A stretch of 64,000 bases of DNA from contig NZ_JBKKHQ010000012.1 of NCBI RefSeq assembly GCF_046614695.1, positions 323,555 to 387,554 of the forward strand, in the 5' to 3' direction. Below the pieces are notes generated by a model. The model saw only the letters and a program-made list of their open reading frames with translations, was not told where the DNA came from and made no database searches. Shown here piece by piece: positions 1-7,613 of the stretch; the stretch's first letter is position 1; each line of letters opens with the position of its first letter. The position numbers and the translations under genes are program-made. The DNA comes from Pokkaliibacter sp046614695 (GTDB taxonomy: Bacteria; Pseudomonadota; Gammaproteobacteria; Pseudomonadales; Balneatricaceae).

Positions 1-1
1 G

Positions 2-709
2 TGTTTGTTTTATCTGGTGTACTTTCCCTCCGTCATCAGCTATTCGCTGATTTGTGTTACCTGTTTTTGCTGGGTGCCTTACAAGCATCGCCATCCACTC
101 GTGGTTTTGTTTAACCGGTTTTTTATTCGCTGGTTACGATTGAGTTGTGGTGTGCGCTATGTGGTGCAGGGGCAGGAAAATATTCCTGATAATGGTCCCT
201 TCGTGTTGGTGGCTAACCATCAAAGCCAATGGGAGACTTTCTACCTGCAAACGTTGAAGCGACCGCTGGTGACTGTGCTCAAGAAAGAGTTGTTGAACAT
301 CCCTTTCTTCGGCTGGGCGTTGCGCTTGTTGCGTCCAATTGCAATTGATAGAAGCCAGAAAGCCAACGCTCTGAAGCAGATTTTAAAACAGGGTAAGGTG
401 CGTCTTGAGCAGGGTGAGGGTTTGCTAATTTTTCCTCAGGGAACACGGTTGGATCCGGGCGAGCTGGGAACCTTTTCCAAAAGTGGTACGGTGCTGGCGT
501 GTAATAGCGCAGCAGCATTGATTCCCGTTGCTCACAATGCCGGTAGTTGTTGGCCAAATAAAAGATTTATCAAATACCCAGGAACGATTTACGTAAGCTT
601 CGGGCAGCCTATTGCTACAGAGGGCCGTAAGACGGACGAAGTGCACGCCGAGGCGGTAAGCTGGGTTCAGGTTGAAATGGAGAAACAGCCTCAGAAGTTG
701 CCTGGTTAA
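2..709 (+). CDS. plsC: 1-acyl-sn-glycerol-3-phosphate acyltransferase (5' end outside window)
   Basis: This inner-membrane enzyme acylates lysophosphatidic acid to phosphatidic acid in phospholipid synthesis. About 235 residues are visible and the frame is open to the window edge; the TTG at 5 is not a convincing start, so I treat the 5' end as missing. The N-terminus is hydrophobic. The catalytic block reads NHQSQWE (H72, E77), an HX4E variant of the usual HX4D, and the substrate-binding block is FPQGTR (143-148) instead of FPEGTR. This divergent subtype is, from general knowledge, common in Pseudomonas and betaproteobacteria. The gene ends at a bidirectional terminator shared with the convergent fabB. 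The acyltransferase assignment is firm; the exact acyl-acceptor is inferred. Confidence 0.88.
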   Translation, partial: CLFYLVYFPSVISYSLICVTCFCWVPYKHRHPLVVLFNRFFIRWLRLSCGVRYVVQGQENIPDNGPFVLVANHQSQWETFYLQTLKRPLVTVLKKELLNIPFFGWALRLLRPIAIDRSQKANALKQILKQGKVRLEQGEGLLIFPQGTRLDPGELGTFSKSGTVLACNSAAALIPVAHNAGSCWPNKRFIKYPGTIYVSFGQPIATEGRKTDEVHAEAVSWVQVEMEKQPQKLPG

Positions 710-752
710 CTTTGCAAAGGCGGATAGTTGCGGCTGATCAGGAAGGCGAAAT

Positions 753-784
753 AAAAAAAGGACAGCATTTGCTGTCCTTTTTTA
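753..784. terminator. bidirectional terminator between plsC and fabB
   Basis: A GGACAGC / GCTGTCC stem with a four-base ATTT loop is flanked by seven A on the left and six T on the right, so it can end transcription from both convergent genes. Confidence 0.9.
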
Positions 785-802
785 TGATCACTCTGAGCTT
801 AA

Positions 803-2020
803 TTAGCCATTAAAGCGACGGAAGATCAGAGTTGCGTTGGTGCCACCAAAGCCAAAGCTGTTAGACATCACGCAGTCTACCTTGGCGTTATCAATACGCT
901 GGGTAGGGATATTGGCAGCGGCGAGCTGCGGGTCCACTTCATCAATATTGGCGCTGCCAGTGATAAAGTTGTTTTCCATCATCAGCAGGCTATAGATTGC
1001 TTCCTGAACGCCAGCGGCGCCAAGAGAATGTCCAGACAGTGATTTGGTTGAGGTGACAGGAGGCATCTTGTCTCCGAACACTTCCAGTACGGCCTTCATC
1101 TCGGCAACGTCGCCAACAGGAGTGCTGGTGCCGTGAGCGTTGATGTAGTCAATCTCGTCGGTCAGATCCTGCATGGCCATGCGCATACAGCGTTGTGCGC
1201 CTTCGCCAGAAGGAGCAACCATATCGTAGCCATCAGAAGTTGCGCCATAGCCAACCACTTCTGCATAGATTTTTGCGCCGCGGGCCTTGGCGTGCTCCAG
1301 TTCTTCTAGAACCAGCATGCCGCCGCCACCGGCGATAACAAAACCATCACGCTCGCTATCGTAAGCGCGGGAGGCTTTCTCCGGAGTTTCGTTATATTTG
1401 GTGGAAAGCGCGCCCATGGCATCAAACAGAACCGTCTGAGCCCAGTTCAACTCTTCGCCACCGCCAGCAAAAATCACATCCTGCTTGCCAAGTTGGATCA
1501 GCTCCATCGCATTACCAATGCAGTGCGCGCTGGTCGCACAGGCAGAGGTAATAGAATAGTTCACGCCACGAATCTTGAACGGGGTCGCAAGACAAGCGGA
1601 CACCGTACTGCCCATGGTGCGAGTGACACGATAGGGGCCAACCTTACGAACACCTTTCTCGCGAGCGAGGTCTGCAGACTCAACAATGTTTGCAGAGGAG
1701 GCGCCGCCCGATCCTGCGATCAGACCTGTGCGGTCGCTGGAAACCAGCTCGGGTGCCAGACCAGCGTCTTCAATGGCCTGAGCCATTGCCAGATAACTGT
1801 AGCCCGCAGCATCGCCCATAAAGCGGCGAAGCTTGCGATCAATGGCTTCATCAAGGTTAACCTGAGGATCGCCGGCAACATGGCTGCGAAAGCCGCGCTC
1901 AGCGTAGTCAGGTTGAAAGCTAATACCGGAACGGCCCTGGCGAAGTGATTCCAGGACTGTAGCCTTATCGTTCCCGAGGCAGGACACGATACCCATTCCG
2001 GTGACAACAACGCGTCGCAT
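803..2020 (-). CDS. fabB: 3-oxoacyl-ACP synthase I (beta-ketoacyl-ACP synthase)
   Basis: FabB condenses malonyl-ACP with acyl-ACP and is needed to elongate the cis-unsaturated intermediates made by FabA. At 405 residues it has the family's normal length. The catalytic cysteine is C161 in TSACATS, the two catalytic histidines are H296 (NAHGTST) and H331 (SGHSLGA), and K326 lies in the STKSLSGH block. It sits 56 bases downstream of fabA on the same strand, the standard fabAB unit for anaerobic-type unsaturated fatty acid synthesis. The start ATG gives MRRVVVTGMG, as in close homologues. Confidence 0.97.
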   Translation of the reverse strand: MRRVVVTGMGIVSCLGNDKATVLESLRQGRSGISFQPDYAERGFRSHVAGDPQVNLDEAIDRKLRRFMGDAAGYSYLAMAQAIEDAGLAPELVSSDRTGLIAGSGGASSANIVESADLAREKGVRKVGPYRVTRTMGSTVSACLATPFKIRGVNYSITSACATSAHCIGNAMELIQLGKQDVIFAGGGEELNWAQTVLFDAMGALSTKYNETPEKASRAYDSERDGFVIAGGGGMLVLEELEHAKARGAKIYAEVVGYGATSDGYDMVAPSGEGAQRCMRMAMQDLTDEIDYINAHGTSTPVGDVAEMKAVLEVFGDKMPPVTSTKSLSGHSLGAAGVQEAIYSLLMMENNFITGSANIDEVDPQLAAANIPTQRIDNAKVDCVMSNSFGFGGTNATLIFRRFNG

Positions 2021-2076
2021 CAGAGTGCCCTCTTTAAAGTCAATGAACTTAGTCCGAACGCAATCGGATCAGAATC

Positions 2077-2592
2077 TTAAAATTGGTCTGTAGTGGTAAA
2101 CAGGCCGACGCGCAAATCCTTTGCAGAGTAAATCTCACGACCATCAACATACATGGTGCCATCAGCAATACCCATTACCAGCTTGCGCTCAATAACGCGC
2201 TTCAGGTTCAGGCGATAGGTTACTGTTTTTGCAGTTGGCAGAACCTGGCCCGAGAAGCGGACTTCACCGGCGCCCAGAGCGCGACCGCGACCGGGGTTGC
2301 CTTTCCAGGCGAGGAAGAAGCCAACGATTTGCCACATGGCATCCAGACCCAGGCAGCCAGGCATAACAGGATCGCCAGGGAAATGGCACTGGAAGAACCA
2401 CTGGTCAGGACTGATATCGAGTTCGGCAACAATCTCGCCCTTGCCGTATTCACCACCCACTTCAGAGATATGGGTGATGCGATCCAGCATCAGCATATTT
2501 CCGACGGGCAGCTGTGCATTGCCTGGGCCAAACATTTCACCGTAGCCACACTGCAGCAGCTCTTCACGAGTAAAGGAGGAGGGTCTTGTCAT
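2077..2592 (-). CDS. fabA: 3-hydroxydecanoyl-ACP dehydratase/isomerase
   Basis: FabA dehydrates 3-hydroxydecanoyl-ACP and isomerises the trans-2 product to cis-3, the branch point to unsaturated fatty acids. The 171 residues match the E. coli protein in length, and the active-site pair falls at the same positions: H70 (QCHFPGDP) and D84 (GLDAMWQ). It is first in the fabA-fabB pair. A TATAAT hexamer lies about 80 bases upstream on the minus strand (2675-2680) without a good -35, which suits an activator-dependent promoter. I looked for a recognisable FadR or FabR operator here and did not find one I trust. Confidence 0.97.
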   Translation of the reverse strand: MTRPSSFTREELLQCGYGEMFGPGNAQLPVGNMLMLDRITHISEVGGEYGKGEIVAELDISPDQWFFQCHFPGDPVMPGCLGLDAMWQIVGFFLAWKGNPGRGRALGAGEVRFSGQVLPTAKTVTYRLNLKRVIERKLVMGIADGTMYVDGREIYSAKDLRVGLFTTTDQF

Positions 2593-2674
2593 CGAAGTTA
2601 TCTATCCATTCCTGGCAACAAAATCGGTGGAGAATCGCAGCACTCTGGCCGCGCTGAACCACAATTAATCGGCC

Positions 2675-2680
2675 ATTATA
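2675..2680 (-). promoter_or_regulatory. candidate -10 element of the fabA promoter
   Basis: A perfect TATAAT on the minus strand lies about 80 bases before the fabA start. The hexamer 17 bases upstream (TGCCAT) is a poor -35, so activator dependence is likely if this promoter is used. Confidence 0.5.
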
Positions 2681-2732
2681 TACATCTCATGGCTTGGATG
2701 GCAGGGGCAGGTGCTGAACATTGCCTAAAGTT

Positions 2733-2753
2733 GCAGACCGCGGCGCGGTCTGC
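2733..2753 (-). terminator. hairpin after ispB, possible terminator
   Basis: A perfect 9-bp inverted repeat (GCAGACCGC / GCGGTCTGC, loop GGC) lies right behind the ispB stop. The following minus-strand sequence is AACTTT, so the U-tract is weak; termination may be partial or Rho-assisted. Confidence 0.55.
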
Positions 2754-2760
2754 AGCTGGA

Positions 2761-3729
2761 TTACTTGCTGCGTTTGACAGCGGCAATAGCCAGTTCGCGC
2801 ATGGCATTCTTGTAAGGGGAGTCGGGGAGGTGTGTCAGGCAGGCGATCGCAGCATCGCTCTCCTGTTCAGCCTTTTGGATGGTGTAGTCGAGAGCGCCGC
2901 AATCGCGAACGCAGGCGGTGATCTCCTCAAGATGATCAAGTCCGCCATGCTCAATGGCTTCGCGAATAAGCTTTGCCTGTGCTTCAGGTGCATTGGCAAT
3001 CGCATAAATCAACGGCAAAGTGGGTTTGCCTTCGGCAAGATCATCACCAACGTTCTTGCCCATTTCCTCAGCGTTACCGGTGTAGTCCAGAAGATCGTCG
3101 GCAAGTTGGAAGGCGGCGCCAATGTGGCGACCATACAGGGCCATTGCCTCACGGCATTCAGGAGTGGCGTTAGCCAGATAAGCTGCAGATAAAGAGCTGG
3201 CCTCAAACAGCATGGCTGTCTTGCCGTGGATTACGCGCATGTAATCCTCTTCCGTTGTATCCGGGTTGTTGCAGTTTAAAAGCTGCAGTACTTCGCCTTC
3301 GGCAATAATATTGGTGGCGTGGGACAGTGTGCGCATCACATCCATGTCGCCAATCGCGACCAGCATCTGGAATGAGCGTGAATATAGGAAGTCTCCGACC
3401 AGTACGCTTGGAGCGTTCCCCCACTCTGCATTGGCGGTAGGGCGGCCACGGCGCATCTCGGAAGTGTCAACGACATCGTCGTGGAGTAGTGTCGCGGTAT
3501 GGATAAACTCAATAACCGCCGCCATGGGGATGTGCTGGTCGCCTGCATAGTTAAGGGCTTTCGCTGTCAGCAGGGCCAGAAGCGGGCGCACACGCTTGCC
3601 GCCGCTATTGATGATGTAATGGCCAATGGTCTGAACCAATGCCACATCGGAGTGGAGGTGCTCAAGTATGCACTGGTTGACGGCGCTAAAGTCGTCCGCA
3701 ACAACAGCGTGTAAAGGTTGAGATTGCAT
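2761..3729 (-). CDS. ispB: octaprenyl diphosphate synthase (polyprenyl synthetase)
   Basis: IspB elongates farnesyl diphosphate to the long all-trans prenyl side chain of ubiquinone. The 322-residue protein shows both aspartate-rich metal-binding motifs, DDVVD (84-88) and DDLLD (211-215), the GGKRVRP block near residue 43, and the RRGRPTAN block after the first motif. It is divergent from rplU, the arrangement seen in most gammaproteobacteria. A near-consensus promoter (TTGACA, 17 bp, TAGCAT) lies upstream at 3760-3788. Chain length (8 or 9 isoprene units) cannot be told from the sequence by eye. Confidence 0.95.
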   Translation of the reverse strand: MQSQPLHAVVADDFSAVNQCILEHLHSDVALVQTIGHYIINSGGKRVRPLLALLTAKALNYAGDQHIPMAAVIEFIHTATLLHDDVVDTSEMRRGRPTANAEWGNAPSVLVGDFLYSRSFQMLVAIGDMDVMRTLSHATNIIAEGEVLQLLNCNNPDTTEEDYMRVIHGKTAMLFEASSLSAAYLANATPECREAMALYGRHIGAAFQLADDLLDYTGNAEEMGKNVGDDLAEGKPTLPLIYAIANAPEAQAKLIREAIEHGGLDHLEEITACVRDCGALDYTIQKAEQESDAAIACLTHLPDSPYKNAMRELAIAAVKRSK

Positions 3730-3759
3730 GTGTGTTGGTCGGTCCCAAAAATTGACCTC

Positions 3760-3788
3760 ATGCTAGGAAGGGGGTCATACCCTGTCAA
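3760..3788 (-). promoter_or_regulatory. sigma-70 promoter of ispB
   Basis: Reading the minus strand, TTGACA (3788-3783) and TAGCAT (3765-3760) are separated by exactly 17 bases, about 30 bases before the ispB start. It is back to back with the rplU promoter. Confidence 0.75.
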
Positions 3789-3836
3789 GCCGCGTCTGGC
3801 GTGGGAAAGAAAGTTTTTGCGAGTTTGAAACTTCGC

Positions 3837-3865
3837 TTGCGTAAAAACGGCTGATTGCGTAAAAT
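3837..3865 (+). promoter_or_regulatory. sigma-70 promoter of rplU-rpmA
   Basis: TTGCGT (3837-3842) and TAAAAT (3860-3865) are 17 bases apart, followed by a GC-rich discriminator (TCTGCGCC) typical of stringently controlled ribosomal promoters. The predicted start leaves a leader of about 95 nt before rplU. Confidence 0.75.
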
Positions 3866-3966
3866 TCTGCGCCTTAAACCTGCCCGAAATCGCTCCCTAC
3901 CATATGGTGTTTCCATTAGAAGTAGGTTTCCCTTAGTAGCCGGGTAGGCTAACCATGGAGAAAGCA

Positions 3967-4278
3967 ATGTACGCAGTTATCGTAAGCGGCGGCAAACAGT
4001 ACCGGGTACAAGCCGGTGAAACTCTGAAACTCGAAAAACTGACTGCTGAAGTTGGTGCTAATATCGAGTTTGATAAAGTGCTGCTGGTTGCCAATGGCGA
4101 CGACGTCAAAATCGGTGCTCCGGTTGTTGGCGGCGCTGTAGTTAGCGCTGAAGTCGTATCTCACGGTCGTGGCGAGAAGGTAACTTCTATCAAGTTCCGC
4201 CGCCGTAAGCATCACATGAAGCGCATCGGTCACCGTCAGTGGTTCACTGAGGTGAAAATCACTGGCATCAACGCCTAA
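3967..4278 (+). CDS. rplU: 50S ribosomal protein L21
   Basis: L21 binds 23S rRNA in the large subunit. I start it at the ATG at 3967 (MYAVIVSGGKQYRV), which gives 103 residues, the usual length; the GGAG at 3957-3960 is properly spaced for it. The ATG at 3955 would place that ribosome-binding site inside the gene. The conserved C-terminus (FRRRKHH, GHRQ) is intact. It is first in a ribosomal pair with rpmA, with obgE following after a terminator. Confidence 0.97.
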   Translation: MYAVIVSGGKQYRVQAGETLKLEKLTAEVGANIEFDKVLLVANGDDVKIGAPVVGGAVVSAEVVSHGRGEKVTSIKFRRRKHHMKRIGHRQWFTEVKITGINA

Positions 4279-4303
4279 GCGCTGATTATCGGAGGATTGA
4301 AAT

Positions 4304-4561
4304 ATGGCTCACAAGAAGGCCGCTGGTAGTTCGCGTAACGGTCGCGATTCCGAAAGTAAACGCCTTGGCGTCAAGCGCTTTGGTGGTCAGCTGGTAGACG
4401 CAGGCAACATCATTGTTCGTCAGCGTGGCACCCAGTTCCACCCAGGTGAGAACGTTGGTTGTGGTAAAGACTTTACTCTGTTCGCTAAGGCGGATGGTGT
4501 GGTCAAATTTGAAGTCAAGGGTCCTAAGAAACGTAAATACGTTTCTATCGTGGCTGCTTGA
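4304..4561 (+). CDS. rpmA: 50S ribosomal protein L27
   Basis: L27 lies near the peptidyl transferase centre. It has 85 residues, the same as in E. coli, and the MAHKKAAGSSRNGRDS N-terminus typical of Gram-negative L27; there is no cleavable extension of the Firmicute type. It lies 25 bases behind rplU with a GGAGG at 4291-4295. Confidence 0.98.
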   Translation: MAHKKAAGSSRNGRDSESKRLGVKRFGGQLVDAGNIIVRQRGTQFHPGENVGCGKDFTLFAKADGVVKFEVKGPKKRKYVSIVAA

Positions 4562-4586
4562 TAGCCCGCTCTGCGGACGGAAAAAA

Positions 4587-4614
4587 GCTCTGCCATTGGC
4601 GGGGCTTTTTTTTT
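4587..4614 (+). terminator. intrinsic terminator after rpmA
   Basis: An eight-pair stem (GCTCTGCC / GGCGGGGC, including two G-U pairs) with an ATT loop is followed by nine T. It separates rplU-rpmA from obgE, probably allowing partial read-through. Confidence 0.85.
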
Positions 4615-4651
4615 CTTCGCATAAGCGGTGGGTTACTGATAGAGGTGAGAC

Positions 4652-5848
4652 ATGAAATTCGTAGATGAAGCCAGCATCGTCGTCGAGGCCGGAAAGGGCG
4701 GTAATGGCTGTATGAGCTTTCGTCGGGAGAAGTTTATTCCCAACGGTGGTCCTGATGGGGGTGATGGTGGTCATGGTGGGTCAGTCTGGATGGAGGCTGA
4801 TGACAACCTGAACACGCTGGTGGATTTTCGTTTTGTGCGTCAGTACAAGGCGGAGAATGGTCAACCTGGTCAGGGTAAGGATTGTACAGGTAAGGCGGGT
4901 GATGACCTGGTAATCAGGGTGCCTGTGGGGACTTCGATTATTGATGAGGACACTGAAGAGGTGCTGGGTGACCTGGTGCGTCATGGTGACCGTATCAAGG
5001 TGGTTCAGGGTGGTTATCGCGGGCTGGGTAATGCTCGCTTCAAGTCCAGTGTGAATCAGGCTCCGCGTCAGACAACTAATGGCACGCCGGGTGAGAGTCG
5101 TAACGTCAAGCTGGAGCTTAAAGTGCTCGCGGACGTTGGTTTGCTAGGGTTGCCCAATGCGGGTAAGTCGACCTTTATTCGCTCTGTGTCTGCTGCTAAG
5201 CCGAAAGTGGCTGACTATCCCTTTACCACGCTGGTACCGAATCTGGGTGTGGTTCGTATTCAGAAACATCGCAGTTTCGTTATTGCTGATATTCCTGGCT
5301 TGATCGAAGGGGCTTCAGAGGGGGCGGGTCTTGGTATTCGCTTTCTTAAGCATCTGGCGCGTACCCGTTTGCTTTTGCATATCGTGGACATGGCGCCCTG
5401 GGATGAGCAGACTCCGGCTGAGGCTGCGCAGGTTATTGTCAGTGAGCTCGGAAAGTTTAGCCCGACACTGGCTCAGCGTGAGCGCTGGTTGGTGTTGAAT
5501 AAGCTCGATATGGTGCCTGCTGAAGAGCGTGATGAGCGCTGTCGTGCCGTCGTTGAGGCGCTTGATTGGCAGGGCCCTGTCTATCGTATTTCGGCGGTGA
5601 ATGCAGACGGAACTTCGCCGCTCACTCATGACATTATGAGTTGGATTGACGAGCAGAATCTGCTGGAGGATGAGCAGCCTGAGCTGGTTCAGCAGCGAGC
5701 AGAAGAGCGAGTTCAGGTTGAAAGCGAAGCGCGTCAGCGCATTGATGCTCTGCGCCGTAAGCGTAAGCAGGATGTGGTTGATGATGACTTCGATGATGAT
5801 GACTTCGATGATGATGATTACGACGTCGAAGTGGAGTATGTGCGTTAA
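4652..5848 (+). CDS. obgE: Obg family GTPase (ribosome assembly, stringent response)
   Basis: ObgE is an essential GTPase that binds the 50S subunit and ppGpp. The 398-residue protein has the glycine-rich Obg fold (1-158), then the G domain with G1 GLPNAGKST (166-174), G3 DIPG (213-216) and G4 NKLD (283-286). The C-terminus is a basic stretch (RRKRK) followed by a strongly acidic tail of Asp/Phe repeats (about 375-393), encoded by a short in-frame DNA repeat at 5781-5823. It follows rpmA and is nine bases from proB, so obgE-proB are likely cotranscribed. Confidence 0.97.
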   Translation: MKFVDEASIVVEAGKGGNGCMSFRREKFIPNGGPDGGDGGHGGSVWMEADDNLNTLVDFRFVRQYKAENGQPGQGKDCTGKAGDDLVIRVPVGTSIIDEDTEEVLGDLVRHGDRIKVVQGGYRGLGNARFKSSVNQAPRQTTNGTPGESRNVKLELKVLADVGLLGLPNAGKSTFIRSVSAAKPKVADYPFTTLVPNLGVVRIQKHRSFVIADIPGLIEGASEGAGLGIRFLKHLARTRLLLHIVDMAPWDEQTPAEAAQVIVSELGKFSPTLAQRERWLVLNKLDMVPAEERDERCRAVVEALDWQGPVYRISAVNADGTSPLTHDIMSWIDEQNLLEDEQPELVQQRAEERVQVESEARQRIDALRRKRKQDVVDDDFDDDDFDDDDYDVEVEYVR

Positions 5849-5857
5849 GGAGTCATA

Positions 5858-6979
5858 GTGGATAAGCGCGGTAAGCTCGCCCGGTCTAAGCGTTGGGTGG
5901 TCAAGATCGGTAGCTCTTTATTGACGAATGATGGTCGTGGCCTTGATGAGGTGGCGATTAATGGCTGGGTTGATCAGCTGGCAGCGTTAAAGAAAGAAGG
6001 TATCGAAGTGGTGCTGGTGTCGTCCGGCGCTGTTGCGGCTGGAATGAGTCGCCTTGGTCTCAAGGAGCGACCGCGTGAGCTTTTCCAGCTTCAGGCTGCG
6101 GCTGCTGTAGGGCAGATGGGCTTGGTGCAGGTGTGGGAGTCCAGCTTTGCGCGCCATGGTTTGCATACTGCTCAGGTATTGATGACTCATGATGACTTAT
6201 CCCATCGTACTCGCTATCTCAATGCGCGCAGTACGCTGCGTGGTCTTGTTGATTGGGGTGTGGTGCCGGTAGTGAATGAGAATGACACTGTTATCACCAG
6301 TGAGATTGCCTTTGGGGATAATGATACGCTCGGAGCGCTGGTTGCTAACCTGATCGTGGCTGATGTGCTCATTATTTTGACGGATCAGAAGGGGTTGTTT
6401 ACTGCTGATCCGCGCAAGGATCCCTCGGCAACGCTGATTAGTGAGGCGATGGCGGGTGATGAAAGTCTTGAGATGATTGCTGGTGGCGGTGGTCGCCTTG
6501 GGCGTGGTGGTATGTTGACCAAGGTGCGTGCTGCGAAGGTGGCGGCTCGTTCCGGAGCGGCCACGGTGATTGTTAGCGGGCGAGAGTCGGATGTTTTGCT
6601 TCGTTTACGCAAGGGTGAAGGTTTGGGGACAATGCTGGTCTCTGATCAGTCTCCACAGGCGGCTCGAAAGCAGTGGTTGGCGGGTCATCTTCAAGCGCGT
6701 GGCAAGCTTGTCTTGGATCCGGGAGCGGTGGTTGCCCTTCGTAATGATGGCGTGAGTCTCTTGCCTGTTGGGGTTAAGGCGGTGGATGGCGACTTCTCGC
6801 GGGGGGAGATGGTTCTCTGTGTTAATGAGCAGGGAGATGTCGTGGCGCGAGGGTTGGTGGGTTATTCTGCCGATGAGGCAAGGCAGATTATTGGTCATTC
6901 GACGCGGGAGATTCTGGATGTGTTGGGCTACAGTGCGGAGCCTGAGTTAGTGCATCGGGATAATCTTGTATTGGCTTAG
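5858..6979 (+). CDS. proB: glutamate 5-kinase with C-terminal PUA domain
   Basis: ProB phosphorylates glutamate to gamma-glutamyl phosphate, the first and feedback-inhibited step of proline synthesis. The 373 residues comprise an amino-acid-kinase domain (KIGSSLLT near 16-23; a VNENDT block near 145) and a PUA domain beginning around residue 280. The GTG start at 5858 has AAGGAG five bases upstream. It is paired with obgE as in Pseudomonas; proA is not adjacent. A strong terminator follows. Confidence 0.96.
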   Translation: MDKRGKLARSKRWVVKIGSSLLTNDGRGLDEVAINGWVDQLAALKKEGIEVVLVSSGAVAAGMSRLGLKERPRELFQLQAAAAVGQMGLVQVWESSFARHGLHTAQVLMTHDDLSHRTRYLNARSTLRGLVDWGVVPVVNENDTVITSEIAFGDNDTLGALVANLIVADVLIILTDQKGLFTADPRKDPSATLISEAMAGDESLEMIAGGGGRLGRGGMLTKVRAAKVAARSGAATVIVSGRESDVLLRLRKGEGLGTMLVSDQSPQAARKQWLAGHLQARGKLVLDPGAVVALRNDGVSLLPVGVKAVDGDFSRGEMVLCVNEQGDVVARGLVGYSADEARQIIGHSTREILDVLGYSAEPELVHRDNLVLA

Positions 6980-7001
6980 TTTGTTGCGTGGTATATGAAA
7001 A

Positions 7002-7027
7002 AAGCCCGATAGAAATCGGGCTTTTTT
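7002..7027 (+). terminator. intrinsic terminator after proB
   Basis: AGCCCGAT / ATCGGGCT stem with an AGAA loop, A-tract before and six T after. Confidence 0.9.
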
Positions 7028-7063
7028 GTGTCTGGCGTTATGCAAGTTGCTTTTGCCAGAAAC

Positions 7064-7091
7064 AATAAAACCGGCATTAGCCGGTTTTATT
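7064..7091. terminator. bidirectional terminator between proB and rpsT
   Basis: AATAAAACCGGC and GCCGGTTTTATT flank an ATTA loop. The A/T arms on both sides let it serve rpsT on the minus strand and read-through from proB. Confidence 0.85.
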
Positions 7092-7117
7092 ACGAGATCT
7101 TAATGCTTGATCAGAAC

Positions 7118-7390
7118 TTAGGCTGCTACAGCCAGGTTCTTGATTGCTGCATTCAGACGGCTCTTATGACGTGCAGCTTTGTTCTTGTGGAACAGGCCTT
7201 TGTCAGCAGCGCGATCCAGAACGGGGATAGCAACCTGATAGGCGGCTTTGGCGCCTTCGGTGTCGCCCGCTTCGATAGCTTTGGTTACTTTCTTCAGATA
7301 GGTGCGTGCCATGGAGCGCATGCTAGCGTTGTGCTGACGATGCTTCTCGGCCTGACGTGCACGCTTTTTAGATCCTGCGGAATTTGCCAC
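7118..7390 (-). CDS. rpsT: 30S ribosomal protein S20
   Basis: S20 binds 16S rRNA early in small-subunit assembly. It has 90 residues (87 in E. coli), is rich in Lys, Arg and Ala, and begins MANSAGSKKRARQ. The start codon is GTG with GAGGAG eight bases upstream; E. coli rpsT also uses a non-ATG start (UUG), which takes part in autoregulation, so the weak start may be functional. It is divergent from murJ. Confidence 0.97.
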   Translation of the reverse strand: MANSAGSKKRARQAEKHRQHNASMRSMARTYLKKVTKAIEAGDTEGAKAAYQVAIPVLDRAADKGLFHKNKAARHKSRLNAAIKNLAVAA

Positions 7391-7449
7391 AATCCGGCTC
7401 CTCGAGAATTCAAGAAAAGGGTGTATTTATGCCAATTTGAAGGCCCGAA

Positions 7450-7478
7450 ATTATCCTTGGTGACTGTTTAGAAGTCAA
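7450..7478 (-). promoter_or_regulatory. sigma-70 promoter of rpsT
   Basis: On the minus strand, TTGACT (7478-7473) and GATAAT (7455-7450) are spaced by 17 bases, about 60 bases before the rpsT start. Confidence 0.8.
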
Positions 7479-7553
7479 CCACTTTCGGGCTCATTTTTCT
7501 TTGTGTGTCAGACATCCTATTTATTTCGCGTTGGCGTATGATGCCTGTCGTGT

Positions 7554-7580
7554 CGTCCGGGGCTTAGCTCCGTCAGGACG
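7554..7580 (+). other. stem-loop in the murJ leader
   Basis: CGTCC-GGGGC-TTA-GCTCC-(GTCA)-GGACG forms a two-step hairpin with a bulge just upstream of murJ. No T-tract follows, so it is not a terminator; function unknown. Confidence 0.3.
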
Positions 7581-7613
7581 GTGACGATAATACAGGGTTT
7601 TTTGAAGGTTGCT

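Noticed and set aside
2593..2760. FadR/FabR-type operator upstream of fabA
   Set aside because: No stretch matched the consensus well enough to report.
2083..3192. A 369-codon plus-strand ORF opposite fabA and ispB
   Set aside because: It is a long shadow of two certain genes and has the odd composition of antisense frames.
7443..7490. GCCCGAAA...TTTCGGGC repeat flanking the rpsT promoter
   Set aside because: An isolated 8-bp inverted repeat at this distance is expected many times by chance in 64 kb; nothing else supports an operator.
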